IMG/VR virus record: IMGVR_UViG_3300036852_000045
Location: 1-43,249 of that record
DNA: 43,249 bases
From: a virus
Strand: one strand, 5' to 3'
Below are positions 21,703 through 29,263 of this stretch, one piece after another. Position numbers and translations under genes: made by a program. The notes beneath the pieces were generated by a model, which searched no databases, was not told where the DNA came from, and saw only the letters and a program-made list of their open reading frames with translations. Position 1 is the first letter of the stretch. Every line of letters starts with the position of its first letter.

Positions 21703-21945
21703 ATGAGGGACACGACAATCGTATTTGCCCAACGAGAAACGCTATCGCTCCTAGCCGAGGAAGGCCACCGATTCAGCGGCACCCGTAGCGGCATCAAAGG
21801 CCGGCTGTACGCGGCTTGGCTGGTGTTCTCCGGACAGGCAGATGCATTGATGTGGGATGGCGAATACTTCATAGGCGACCCATACGGCGAGCAGGTGAAG
21901 CCATGGCCGTCGCGACAACTCAACGCAGGATCACAACGTCGATGA
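21703..21945 (+). CDS. Unknown protein (80 aa)
   Basis: GAGGAG site before ATG. TTIVFAQRETLSLLAEEGHR is followed by strand-like YAAWLVFSGQADALMWDGEY. No family recognised. Confidence 0.55.
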   Translation: MRDTTIVFAQRETLSLLAEEGHRFSGTRSGIKGRLYAAWLVFSGQADALMWDGEYFIGDPYGEQVKPWPSRQLNAGSQRR

Positions 21946-22187
21946 CGGATGACCGGAGTGCGCAAATCAGGATCGTCGCCCGCATCTTGCGGGAGGCGCG
22001 CGGCTGCGAAGCTCCCTCGCTGATGGAGGGAGATGTCGTTCCATGCCCGTTCTGCCGATGGGGGCCTGACGACAACGGCAAGCCGCACGACGAGACTGGC
22101 TGCTATTGGTGGGCAGAACGGATATTAGACGCGGCATGGTCACACCCCACCACTCCCGCCGAGGGATCGAAGGAGGAACAGGGATGA
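21942..22187 (+). CDS. Cys/Trp small protein (81 aa)
   Basis: IRIVARILREARGCEAP, then VVPCPFCRWGP and HDETGCYWWAERIL: a CxxC pair plus further Cys/His. Possibly zinc-binding. ATGA overlaps on both sides. Confidence 0.55.
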   Translation: MTDDRSAQIRIVARILREARGCEAPSLMEGDVVPCPFCRWGPDDNGKPHDETGCYWWAERILDAAWSHPTTPAEGSKEEQG

Positions 22188-22417
22188 GTGACAGAGACAT
22201 TTCAGGAATCTTGGGGTGGGCGAAGTCAGGCGGATTGGTTCAATGGTTTGACGGACTTTGGCGAGGTCGCGGGGCGGCGGTCGAAGACGATGATTTCGAA
22301 GACAGGGATGTCAAGGCGCTCGTTGCAATGGGGCTACTTGAGATTACTCCGGCCGGGGTGGCTCTAAAGCCTCCGCCAACCGTGCGCAGCCCGAGCGATG
22401 ATGAGCAGCAGCCATGA
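22184..22417 (+). CDS. Unknown protein (77 aa)
   Basis: AAGGAGG site before ATG. A Trp-rich start (ISGILGWAKSGGLVQWFDGL) is followed by an acidic stretch and DVKALVAMGLLEITPAGVAL, which looks like the recognition end of a winged helix. Function unknown. Confidence 0.55.
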   Translation: MSDRDISGILGWAKSGGLVQWFDGLWRGRGAAVEDDDFEDRDVKALVAMGLLEITPAGVALKPPPTVRSPSDDEQQP

Positions 22418-22533
22418 CCCGCCTGATGCTCCGAGCGGCCGTTGTGCTGTTCCTTGCCGTGCTGCTGATCGACACGATGCTGCACCGGCAGGGTGGCAAC
22501 CCTGTGTGGTGGAATCCCTTGAACTGGTATTGA
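22414..22533 (+). CDS. Single-TM microprotein (39 aa)
   Basis: One hydrophobic helix (LRAAVVLFLAVLLIDTML) and a Trp/Asn tail (PVWWNPLNWY). ATGA overlap with the gene upstream. Role unknown. Confidence 0.6.
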   Translation: MTRLMLRAAVVLFLAVLLIDTMLHRQGGNPVWWNPLNWY

Positions 22534-22545
22534 GAAGGAGGAACG

Positions 22546-22917
22546 ATGAGTGAGTTGAACGAGGCCATAGTCAATGCCATCATCACCGGCATTTCGAGCG
22601 ACGACACGGCAACAGAGCAGATGCTTTCGATTGTCGAAAGGCTGAAGGCTGCGGGCTACGTGATCAGGCCCCGCTCCAGCCTCTCGGAGAGGGAGACCGC
22701 GATCGAAGAATGCGCGAGGATCGCAGATGGCATGGCTCGCATAGGCCGAGACCTGATCACCGAGAACAACGAGTATCAAGCCCGCTCAGGCAAACCTGCT
22801 ACGGATGCAAACAAGTTTTGCCAGCACCGAGTTTCCGCTTCTGAGGAAATTGCAGCCTACATCCGCGCGCTGCCCAAGCGCACTGTTGAGCAGGGAGCGA
22901 CAAATGAGCATGGTTGA
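22546..22917 (+). CDS. Unknown protein (123 aa)
   Basis: Strong GAAGGAGGAA site before ATG. Helical, with IEECARIADGMARIGRDL and ASEEIAAYIRALP. The 'IEECARIADGMA...IAAYIRALP' pattern is common in short phage proteins of unknown role. The end overlaps the next gene by 14 bases. Confidence 0.65.
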   Translation: MSELNEAIVNAIITGISSDDTATEQMLSIVERLKAAGYVIRPRSSLSERETAIEECARIADGMARIGRDLITENNEYQARSGKPATDANKFCQHRVSASEEIAAYIRALPKRTVEQGATNEHG

Positions 22918-23059
22918 GCGGGTGGCGAAGGCCATAGCCGACCACCACCAGAAACAGTGTATCCCGCCTATGTCGCCGGCAAGGTCGAGGATGAGCCAGA
23001 TCATTTGGACAACTACCGGCGATGTTGTAGAATCTCAAAGATTGGAGGCGTCACGATGA
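22904..23059 (+). CDS. Possible truncated/frameshifted small protein (51 aa)
   Basis: Begins with the frequent phage start MSMVERVAKAIADHHQKQ but then becomes Ser/Pro/Thr-rich. In the +1 frame the DNA reads YPAYVAGKVEDEPDHLDNYR, which looks more protein-like, so an old one-base frameshift is possible. As it stands the stop forms an ATGA overlap with the next gene. Confidence 0.45.
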   Translation: MSMVERVAKAIADHHQKQCIPPMSPARSRMSQIIWTTTGDVVESQRLEASR

Positions 23060-23346
23060 AATCGAAATTAGAACAAGAAACGATGTGGGCCGTATCTGGC
23101 ACTGGCGACGATTTCCGATGCGTTGATGTTATTTTTGCCGAAGAGCTTGTGGCTGCCTTGAAGTATGGCATCGCAGCCGCAACCAACGAGATGACTGCGC
23201 GCGGACTGCCTGCAGAATGGTCCCCACGCAGTGGCATTGGCGTCATGCTGCAAGCTATCGGACGCTCCGAAACGGCAATGACGCCTGAACTGCGGGCCTT
23301 TCTGGAAAGCGATCCAGAGCGAATTGAGCAGTTCTTACGAGTGTAA
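23056..23346 (+). CDS. Unknown protein (96 aa)
   Basis: ATG 23056 with GGAGG eight bases upstream. Alpha/beta content: DDFRCVDVIFAEELVAALKY, NEMTARGLPAEW, and a C-terminal helix LRAFLESDPERIEQFLRV. No family recognised. Followed by a 155-base gap holding the promoter-like sequence at 23468-23495 and nothing else I can see. Confidence 0.6.
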   Translation: MKSKLEQETMWAVSGTGDDFRCVDVIFAEELVAALKYGIAAATNEMTARGLPAEWSPRSGIGVMLQAIGRSETAMTPELRAFLESDPERIEQFLRV

Positions 23347-23467
23347 GCAAAAGCCGTATCATAATCAGTGCAGCAGCCGAGGAAACATCCGCAGCAGCGG
23401 GCCTTGGAACTGAGCGATCTGCGAGACCTTATTGCCGCAGAGCGCCAATCGTAAGCCAGAAGTGCCC

Positions 23468-23495
23468 TTGCACTCCCCGGCCCCTGCCCTAGATT
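23468..23495 (+). promoter_or_regulatory. Promoter-like sequence before 23502
   Basis: TTGCAC (23468-23473), 16-base spacer, TAGATT (23490-23495), then 6 bases to ATG 23502. No operator palindrome is present, so it would not be under the phage repressor. Confidence 0.5.
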
Positions 23496-23501
23496 CCGGC
23501 C

Positions 23502-23783
23502 ATGATATGGATTTATCACGACACGACCGCCGATCGGTACATCGCGTTCAGCAGTGGCGACGATGCCGATGCATGGATCGTGGCGAATGACCCGGAGGGC
23601 GTAGCGTTCGGCTATGAGGATTACGAGATCGTCCCGATGGGAAGAGGCCCGGAGGGCTGGCAATCGGTCCTGAAGGGTGGCCAGGCTCTCTGGCATGGCC
23701 CGCTTGATGCCTGTGCCAGGTTTGTTGCAGACCCAGCGTTCCGGGAGGAGTGCCTGAGATCGAAGCAGTTGAAGCCAGGGTGA
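23502..23783 (+). CDS. Unknown protein, possibly leaderless (93 aa)
   Basis: MIWIYHDTTADRYIAFSSGD, then AWIVANDPEGVAFGYEDYEI: strand-rich and acidic, with several aromatic residues. No Shine-Dalgarno site lies before ATG; the -10-like box ends 6 bases upstream. Its stop overlaps the start of the next gene (TGATG). No family recognised. Confidence 0.6.
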   Translation: MIWIYHDTTADRYIAFSSGDDADAWIVANDPEGVAFGYEDYEIVPMGRGPEGWQSVLKGGQALWHGPLDACARFVADPAFREECLRSKQLKPG

Positions 23784-24061
23784 TGAACTGGCAAGCCCGC
23801 CTCGAATTCCTCCCCATCGTCACGCCAGACGGGGAGATACTCACCACCCTCGCCGACGCCAGATCCTACCTGCTGAAGCATCCCAACGAGGACGTAGCCG
23901 GAGCCGTTCTGTACGCCGCAGAGCATCCATCGCAGCTACCGCTGCATATCGCACGGCAGATGCTTTCTCGCGCTGTGCACGGACCGGAAAGGCGACCGGA
24001 GCCGGTGAGGAAGGAGGCGTGGAGGGAGAGGAGGAAGGCGAGGAGATCGGGCGGCGCGTAA
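23783..24061 (+). CDS. Unknown protein with basic tail (92 aa)
   Basis: ATG 23783 is coupled to the previous stop. LEFLPIVTPDGEILTTLADA is followed by a helix (AGAVLYAAEHPSQLPLHIAR), then a very basic end (KEAWRERRKARRSGG). Resembles DUF982-type small alphaproteobacterial proteins in general shape only. Last plus-strand gene of the early operon; 29 bases separate its stop from the convergent lysis genes, with no clear terminator. Confidence 0.6.
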   Translation: MNWQARLEFLPIVTPDGEILTTLADARSYLLKHPNEDVAGAVLYAAEHPSQLPLHIARQMLSRAVHGPERRPEPVRKEAWRERRKARRSGGA

Positions 24062-24090
24062 GCCTAGATCACTCAAGGCTCGCACTCTCA

Positions 24091-24390
24091 TCAGCGTTTG
24101 GCTGATCGCAGCAGCGTCTTGATCTCGGTCACGCTGTCGAGGACCGATTCCAGCTTGACCTCGACGCGGGTCAACCGGTCGCCTTGGGCGAGGGTCTGCG
24201 GAGTGGATAACTTGGCGGTGTCCTCCAGGCGCTCAATGCGCGCGTCCACCTTGGAGGCCCACCAGAGTGCCGTGACGGTCTGGCCGCCGAACACGAGAAC
24301 GAGAGTAACGATGAGGCTGATGGGCACCTTCTTATCTACATGCCAGCTTGTATCGGACTTGTCGACCACCGTTGCGGGCCGCTTGGTCAT
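24091..24390 (-). CDS. Spanin-like/lysis accessory membrane protein (99 aa)
   Basis: A cytoplasmic start, one TM (about 23-45: VPISLIVTLVLVFGGQTVTA) and a coiled coil (ARIERLEDTAKL ... LTRVEVKLESVLDSVTEIKT) in the periplasm: the build of an inner-membrane spanin, which helps to fuse inner and outer membranes. It ends the lysis cassette and overlaps the holin stop by 4 bases. No outer-membrane spanin partner is visible. Confidence 0.65.
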   Translation of the reverse strand: MTKRPATVVDKSDTSWHVDKKVPISLIVTLVLVFGGQTVTALWWASKVDARIERLEDTAKLSTPQTLAQGDRLTRVEVKLESVLDSVTEIKTLLRSAKR

Positions 24391-24770
24391 CGTTTCAAAA
24401 TCCGAGCTACATTTTCGAAGCCGCGCTTGGCAAAATACGAGCCAACGATGAGATTTGCCGTGATCTCAATCCAACCGGCCAGCGGGTCCGTCGTTCCGAG
24501 GCCAAGAACCTTGTCCCAGATCAGGAGCTTGGCAACGTATACCGCAACCGCGTAGCCCATGATCTTGTCCGGTTCGTACCAATAGCCGAGCGCGGCAATG
24601 CGATATTGCGTCTGTGCCTGGATTTCGATCTGCTGCGTGGCCTGCTCGCCGGCCGCAGCATCGGCCGCGATCTTCTCCGAAGTGTTGCCGGCCTTAAGTT
24701 TGGCGTTGTAGGCATCAAGCAGTCCGCGAATGACGGGGCCGCCGATAAAGCCGATGATTGCAGTCCACAT
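24387..24770 (-). CDS. Holin, GTA 3-TM type (127 aa)
   Basis: An N-terminal hydrophobic start (MWTAIIGFIGGPVIRGLLDA), a charged coiled middle (about 25-60), YEPDKIMGYAVAVYVAKLLI, and a last hydrophobic part ANLIVGSYFAKRGFENVAR. These blocks fit the three-TM holins of gene transfer agents and alphaproteobacterial phages. It would permeabilise the inner membrane to release or activate the endolysin. The start shares a base with the endolysin stop (TAATG). Confidence 0.8.
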   Translation of the reverse strand: MWTAIIGFIGGPVIRGLLDAYNAKLKAGNTSEKIAADAAAGEQATQQIEIQAQTQYRIAALGYWYEPDKIMGYAVAVYVAKLLIWDKVLGLGTTDPLAGWIEITANLIVGSYFAKRGFENVARILKR

Positions 24771-25621
24771 TACGCGGCCACCCCCTGAGGCAGATCCAGT
24801 GCGTCAGCCAGCGCCTTGGCTTTCCGGCTCGCGTACCAGCGATAGGCGAAGCCGCCGACCATGAGCAGGACGCCAAGAACAATCAGTCCCGCAACAAGCT
24901 TGCCGATGATCGGGCTCGCGTCGGCAAACGGTTCGAGCTGCTGCCGTGCCGTCTCCAGCGCCGTGCCTAGGCCGCCCGTGACGATCCCGCCACCCGTGGT
25001 GGCATCTGCGGCCCCCTTGCCGGGAAGGCTCTGGGCGTCCCTGATGAGAGCCCTTTGCGGTGCCGCCTCGGTTGGCAGTGCCGAGCCGATCCCTGCCCCG
25101 GCAGCCCACGCCTTGCCGACCTTGCGGACGCAAGCGACACGGGATGACCAGCCCTTGCCGAACCTGGGCCACGTCTTCAAGGCCCTCAGGAAGGCCATGC
25201 GGCGATCGCAGATAGCATCGACCAGCGCGGCCGGGCTGCCGTGCTCACGAACCGCGGCAAGCGTGGCCTGCCCCATCTGGCCGTCAACCGTGACCGTGCC
25301 GAGCGCGCGCTGGAGCCATTTGATCGACTGCGTGCAGCCCGAGTTCACCGCGCCGTCGAACAAGACATAATCGACACCGGCCGGGAGCTCGTCGCCGTGA
25401 ACCTCGTTCCAATATTGCAGGCGATAGATATCCGAGACTTCCTCGGAGGTGATCTGGCGCACGTCGCGGGTTTCGAGTCCCTTGCGGGTTCGATAGGCGT
25501 CGTAGACCCTGAACGTGACGCCCTTGTTGGTGGCGCCCCCTGGATCGGCCGGATCGTTGACATAGCCGCCCTCGTGGACCAGCACGCGAGGCAGCGCGCG
25601 GGCGAAGCCTGATGCGCTCAT
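24770..25621 (-). CDS. Endolysin, GH108 muramidase with C-terminal membrane anchor (283 aa)
   Basis: An N-terminal GH108 N-acetylmuramidase domain with catalytic Glu17 in VHEGGYVNDPADPGGATNKG. It is followed by the associated peptidoglycan-binding part (about 85-165: VNSGCTQSIKWLQRALG, VDGQMGQATLAAV). Unusually, a TM helix lies near the C-terminus (about 241-262, LVAGLIVLGVLLMVGGFAYR) after an Ala/Gly linker. Start ATG 25621 overlaps the 41-aa gene stop (ATGA). The enzyme cuts cell-wall glycan at lysis; the anchor may hold it at the inner membrane until the holin acts. Confidence 0.9.
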   Translation of the reverse strand: MSASGFARALPRVLVHEGGYVNDPADPGGATNKGVTFRVYDAYRTRKGLETRDVRQITSEEVSDIYRLQYWNEVHGDELPAGVDYVLFDGAVNSGCTQSIKWLQRALGTVTVDGQMGQATLAAVREHGSPAALVDAICDRRMAFLRALKTWPRFGKGWSSRVACVRKVGKAWAAGAGIGSALPTEAAPQRALIRDAQSLPGKGAADATTGGGIVTGGLGTALETARQQLEPFADASPIIGKLVAGLIVLGVLLMVGGFAYRWYASRKAKALADALDLPQGVAA

Positions 25622-25743
25622 GCCAGCACCAGCGCAGCCACCAGCGCCGCCAGCGCCAACCACAGCGTCGTCTGCGGGTTGTCGTCCACCCATTTGACGG
25701 CGGCGGAATAGCCGCGTTTGACGGCCTCAAAAGCGTTCTTCAT
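25618..25743 (-). CDS. 41-aa membrane protein at the head of the lysis cassette
   Basis: ATG 25743 has a strong AAGGAG site 8 bases upstream. Reads MKNAFEAVKRGYSAAVKW, a short loop VDDNPQTT, and one TM helix (LWLALAALVAALVLA). ATGA overlap with the endolysin. Could be a pinholin, an antiholin or an endolysin partner. Below usual length cut-offs. Confidence 0.65.
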   Translation of the reverse strand: MKNAFEAVKRGYSAAVKWVDDNPQTTLWLALAALVAALVLA

Positions 25744-25767
25744 TCGGAAAAGCTCCTTGTGGACAGC

Positions 25768-25789
25768 AAAAAGCCGCCCGGAGGCGGCT
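25768..25789 (-). terminator. Rho-independent hairpin before the lysis cassette
   Basis: Minus strand AGCCGCC-TCCG-GGCGGCT followed by a T-tract. It ends about 25 bases before the first lysis gene, so transcripts from the tail genes would stop here unless antiterminated. Confidence 0.8.
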
Positions 25790-25824
25790 GGCGGTTGGGT
25801 TGTTGTGTGGTGTAGGTTCGCGGC

Positions 25825-27084
25825 ATGATCGAAGCCGTAAGAACCTTTCGGGGAGCCGCGCCATGGATGGCGCTCGTCGCGGTCTACGTACTGATATTGA
25901 GCCTGCTTCCGACCGCCACAGATGGCGACGTGCCGGACTATCTTTACCTCGTCGTCAAGCTCTGCTCGTCGGGCCCTCTTCCAGAATTCAAAGCTATGCG
26001 GAGTTGGGGCTACCCTCTGTTTTACTGCGCCACAACAATCAACCAGACTTTCCCGTTTGGCCTTTTTCTCGCACAGGCGGCGGTTTTTATCGCGGCGTTG
26101 TGGGTTGCGATCGCAACGTTCGCCCCCAATCGGTATGCACTGCTCGTGATCGCCGCAGCGTGCATTCCGTACTACGCATACCTTCAGAAGCTAATTTATC
26201 CGGACGGTCTGATCGCGTCCTTGCTTCTGTTGTATCTGTCGGCATTGGCTCGACAGCGCTGGGTTGCGACCTTTGCTCTAGCCGCCAGCCTCGTATTTGT
26301 GAAACTTGTCTTCGTGTTTTTGTTCGCGCATGTCGCTTACTTGCTCGCTCGTGACCGGTTCGCCCTTAGTGCAAGAACGATGGCGCTATCCGCTATCTTT
26401 GGTGCCTTCATCGCAATGCCACTCGCGTTTCCCCAGGTCGCCTACATGGCAGCCCTTGTGCGAGCGAATGCTGACCTTGACAGAGTAATCCCCGAACAGG
26501 TGACTGTGTGGTGCAATGGCCATCCCGTCGCTTTGACCCGCGATAGAATGGAGCTGAAGCCGATCCGGGACATTTGGCAGCAACCTCACTTCGGGCCCCT
26601 CCAAGAAGCCGAAGCAATATCGCTTTCCTGCTCTAAGAAAGACCTCGATTCCGCCTCTCGCGCCGTCCTTCTCGCATCTTACGCACAAGATCCTGCGGGG
26701 CACATTGCGCGGGCAGCTGGTTTCTTCGCGGCTTCAATGGTTGGATTGTCGACATTCCGACACGCATCATCAATGCTGGCCCGAGAAACAACTTTCGGCT
26801 TCAAACGATCATACTTCGCTGCCGTCGCGTACTTCATCATCAAACCGGCCGTAACGATTTCTGCAATTGCCCTCATCTGGATTGCGATCAGGCGCCGACG
26901 TCCCAAATGGCACGATCTCATCGACTGGCCAGCCATGGTTCTGATCAGTTTCTTGGTCGCCCATTCCGTCGCCATCGCAACATCTGCAGCGGTGCTGTCC
27001 GACCGATATATCTTCCCAAATTTTTTGGCGTTCTGCCTTCTTGCCGCGCGGGTCGCACACCACCGGCACCCTCAGCTCCCGTAG
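25825..27084 (+). CDS. GT-C-like membrane glycosyltransferase (419 aa), moron
   Basis: About nine or ten TM helices. Acidic residues follow TM1 (TATDGDVPDY, 31-40) where GT-C enzymes keep their catalytic Asp. A YPDGLIASLLLLYL helix and a near-C-terminal SDRYIFPNFLAF match the order of features in PMT/ArnT-type transferases that move sugars from lipid carriers. One large periplasmic-type loop lies about 215-290. Sampled rows are 48-53% GC against above 60% in nearby tail genes, and the gene is opposite to all neighbours: an accessory gene. It probably alters host surface polysaccharide in the lysogen. -10-like TAGGTT ends 6 bases before ATG. It converges with and overlaps the fibre gene end by 13 bases. 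Confidence 0.7.
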   Translation: MIEAVRTFRGAAPWMALVAVYVLILSLLPTATDGDVPDYLYLVVKLCSSGPLPEFKAMRSWGYPLFYCATTINQTFPFGLFLAQAAVFIAALWVAIATFAPNRYALLVIAAACIPYYAYLQKLIYPDGLIASLLLLYLSALARQRWVATFALAASLVFVKLVFVFLFAHVAYLLARDRFALSARTMALSAIFGAFIAMPLAFPQVAYMAALVRANADLDRVIPEQVTVWCNGHPVALTRDRMELKPIRDIWQQPHFGPLQEAEAISLSCSKKDLDSASRAVLLASYAQDPAGHIARAAGFFAASMVGLSTFRHASSMLARETTFGFKRSYFAAVAYFIIKPAVTISAIALIWIAIRRRRPKWHDLIDWPAMVLISFLVAHSVAIATSAAVLSDRYIFPNFLAFCLLAARVAHHRHPQLP

Positions 27085-28364
27085 TGCTCCATAACGAAAA
27101 TATACCCAGCCGACCCAGCACCGCCGGCAAAGCCTGACGTGCCGGCCGCACCTGCAGTCCCTGCGGTGCCAACCGTGTACGTATAGGACGCGGCCGGCGA
27201 ATTGATAATCAGGTAAGCCACCTCGCCACCGCCACCGCCACCCGCGCCGCCCTGCCCGCCTGAGCCGCCGCCGGCACCACCGCCGCCGCCTCCGTTGGCA
27301 CCGCCCGCAACGCCGGCTGCGCCGCTGATGCCTCCACGACCGCCGCCGCCGAATCCCATGGCGCTGCCGCCACAGCCTCCTACGCCGTTCGTGACAGCAG
27401 ACACGCCCGTATCGCCGGCCACACCGCCAGAGCCGGCGGCGCGGCGAGTAGTGCTGCCCGATCCGCCTGTGCCGCCAGACGCCCCCGGAGAACCAGATGT
27501 TCCAGCCGCTGTTGGACCAGCGACGCCGGGGCCTCCACCGATCGCCGTGATGGAGTTAAAGGTTGTCGTACCGCCAGTCCCGCCATTGCCGTTGCTGGCT
27601 GTGCCCGTTCCACCTCCACCTCCACCCGCGCCGACAATCCAGACTTCAATCCAAAGGCAGTCGGCTGGCGTGGTGTAGGTCGCGCCAGTCCCGGACGTGA
27701 AGGCTTGCGTTGTCGGCAGTGTACGCCGCGCGGCTGTCAGTTCGATCTGATTGCCGGTATTGCCTATTCCGTTCGCGAGCGTGAACGCACCCGTGTTGCC
27801 AGCGATCGAGGAGACGGAGCCAGCCGAGGCAACAGATGCAACGCTTGCTTTCTTCCAAGCACCAGAGGCGGCTTGGTCGGAGAGCATGATGTAGTCACCA
27901 GCAGCCGGAGACCCCTTGGTCGTCAGAGCGGCGATGTCTACGTCGGTTGGAGCAGCCGAACCTCCAGTGTTATTTCCTTTGAAGGTATACGCCGCCATGT
28001 TGGCTAGGCTGGCGTTTGGCAGTTGTCCCGTGACGCCCGTTGTAAGCGAGACGTTGGTGATAGTGTTGTCAAGCCCGTCAATCGACTTGTTTTCCAGCGT
28101 GTCCGTCGAGGTGCGGGCAACGAGCGTATCAGGCCCGTTCGGCATGATGACCGTGCCAGTGGCCGCGTCGGTCGCCTCGACGGTGACGACGCCAGACGTT
28201 GAGCCGATCAGGATCAGCGGCTCGGCGTCGTCAAACGTCATTCCCTCGTCGTAGTCGTCAAACAACGCAATGGCGTCGTTCGGATCAATGACCGTGTTGA
28301 CGATCGGGTCGGAGAAGGAGTTCGAGACGCGGGTGAAAATGCCCGTGGATGGATTGCGTGGCAT
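27072..28364 (-). CDS. Tail fibre/adhesin with polyglycine tip (430 aa)
   Basis: The N-terminus MPRNPSTGIFT ... VNTVI matches the virion-anchoring start of the neighbouring fibre. The middle (about 30-245) is beta-rich. From about residue 250 to 400 it is dominated by glycine runs (GAGGGGGG, GGANGGGGGGAGGG), like the polyglycine-helix receptor-binding tips of some phage adhesins. The final 30 residues (SYTYTVGTAGTAG...GYIFVMEHYGS) are strand-like. Likely determines host range. Confidence 0.75.
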   Translation of the reverse strand: MPRNPSTGIFTRVSNSFSDPIVNTVIDPNDAIALFDDYDEGMTFDDAEPLILIGSTSGVVTVEATDAATGTVIMPNGPDTLVARTSTDTLENKSIDGLDNTITNVSLTTGVTGQLPNASLANMAAYTFKGNNTGGSAAPTDVDIAALTTKGSPAAGDYIMLSDQAASGAWKKASVASVASAGSVSSIAGNTGAFTLANGIGNTGNQIELTAARRTLPTTQAFTSGTGATYTTPADCLWIEVWIVGAGGGGGGTGTASNGNGGTGGTTTFNSITAIGGGPGVAGPTAAGTSGSPGASGGTGGSGSTTRRAAGSGGVAGDTGVSAVTNGVGGCGGSAMGFGGGGRGGISGAAGVAGGANGGGGGGAGGGSGGQGGAGGGGGGEVAYLIINSPAASYTYTVGTAGTAGAAGTSGFAGGAGSAGYIFVMEHYGS

Positions 28365-28366
28365 TT

Positions 28367-29263
28367 TCAGACCCCTGCGAAAATGATGTAATTAGCGATG
28401 ATGGCAGGAGACATATTGGTCAGGGCGGTCCCGCTACCGCCAGATTGAGCGAAGCCTTGGGTTGCGACCGTGACGCCCGTTGTCACGGTCGTTGTGGAAA
28501 TGCTTCCCACGAAATTTGCCGCGGCGTTGCTGCCGAAAGCATAAGCATTCTGCTGAGCAACGCCGACCGAATGGCTGTGCCCTGGATCGTTCAGCGTAAT
28601 GCCCGTCACGTTGAAGTTGATGTTCGGTAGATTGGCCTGAGCGACAGTCACCGTCTGCGCCCCACCAGTGGCACCAAGCGTGGTGCCATCAGGCGTCATC
28701 GTCGCGGACGTAAGCCGACCCGCGGCGACGCCGCCCATATCGTCTTTACCGAACGGCGCTCGGCCGCGAAGATCAGGAATGTTGAAGGTGGTTGACCCGT
28801 CACCAACGCCGTAGGCCGTACCTAGAACCACAAACAGAGCGGAATAGGTTGCGCGAGAGATTGCTTGGCCGTAGCAGAGTAGATGGCCAGCGGGGGCGGT
28901 CGACCCGCCAAACATCTTAATCTCACCGACCAGAAGAACGTCAAACCCACCCTGCTTCAGCGGGACCGCGAAATCCGCCCCGGTCGGGCCAATCGTCGCC
29001 TGCACCAACCCGCCGCCGAATATCTCCTGCGTATCCGCCGCAGACCTGCGCAGGCCCGTATTCGGGTCCGAGACGTAGGTCACGCCCTGCGATGCCAGCA
29101 GTAGCGGCCCGGTCATGCCGCCCTGCCCGTCTCGGGCAAGCGATCCCGTCAGGGCATCAGCGATATCCGAAAAGTCGCTGTTCACCGCCGAGGATGAGAT
29201 GACCGTGTTTGGTATGAAGGGGGGTTCTGGGAGGGTATAGACACCTCCCCCGTTGCGGCTCAT
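28367..29263 (-). CDS. Tail-collar-domain fibre protein (298 aa)
   Basis: N-terminal anchor MSRNGGGVYTL ... NTVISSS and a linker, then a phage tail collar domain (about 110-175: GEIKMFGGSTAPAGHLLCYG, YGVGDGSTTFNIPDLRGRAP). The C-terminal beta region has GHSHSVG and ends MSPAIIANYIIFAGV, the usual end of such fibres. Binds the host surface from the short tail. The intergenic region before it carries a terminator hairpin (29284-29306). Confidence 0.88.
   Translation of the reverse strand: MSRNGGGVYTLPEPPFIPNTVISSSAVNSDFSDIADALTGSLARDGQGGMTGPLLLASQGVTYVSDPNTGLRRSAADTQEIFGGGLVQATIGPTGADFAVPLKQGGFDVLLVGEIKMFGGSTAPAGHLLCYGQAISRATYSALFVVLGTAYGVGDGSTTFNIPDLRGRAPFGKDDMGGVAAGRLTSATMTPDGTTLGATGGAQTVTVAQANLPNINFNVTGITLNDPGHSHSVGVAQQNAYAFGSNAAANFVGSISTTTVTTGVTVATQGFAQSGGSGTALTNMSPAIIANYIIFAGV

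Noticed and set aside
24062-24090. Bidirectional terminator between converging operons
   Set aside because: No stable GC-rich hairpin with a T-tract on either side could be found in the 29 bases.
27295-27678. Proline-rich plus-strand frame
   Set aside because: Complement of the glycine-rich fibre tip; glycine codons read as proline on the other strand.
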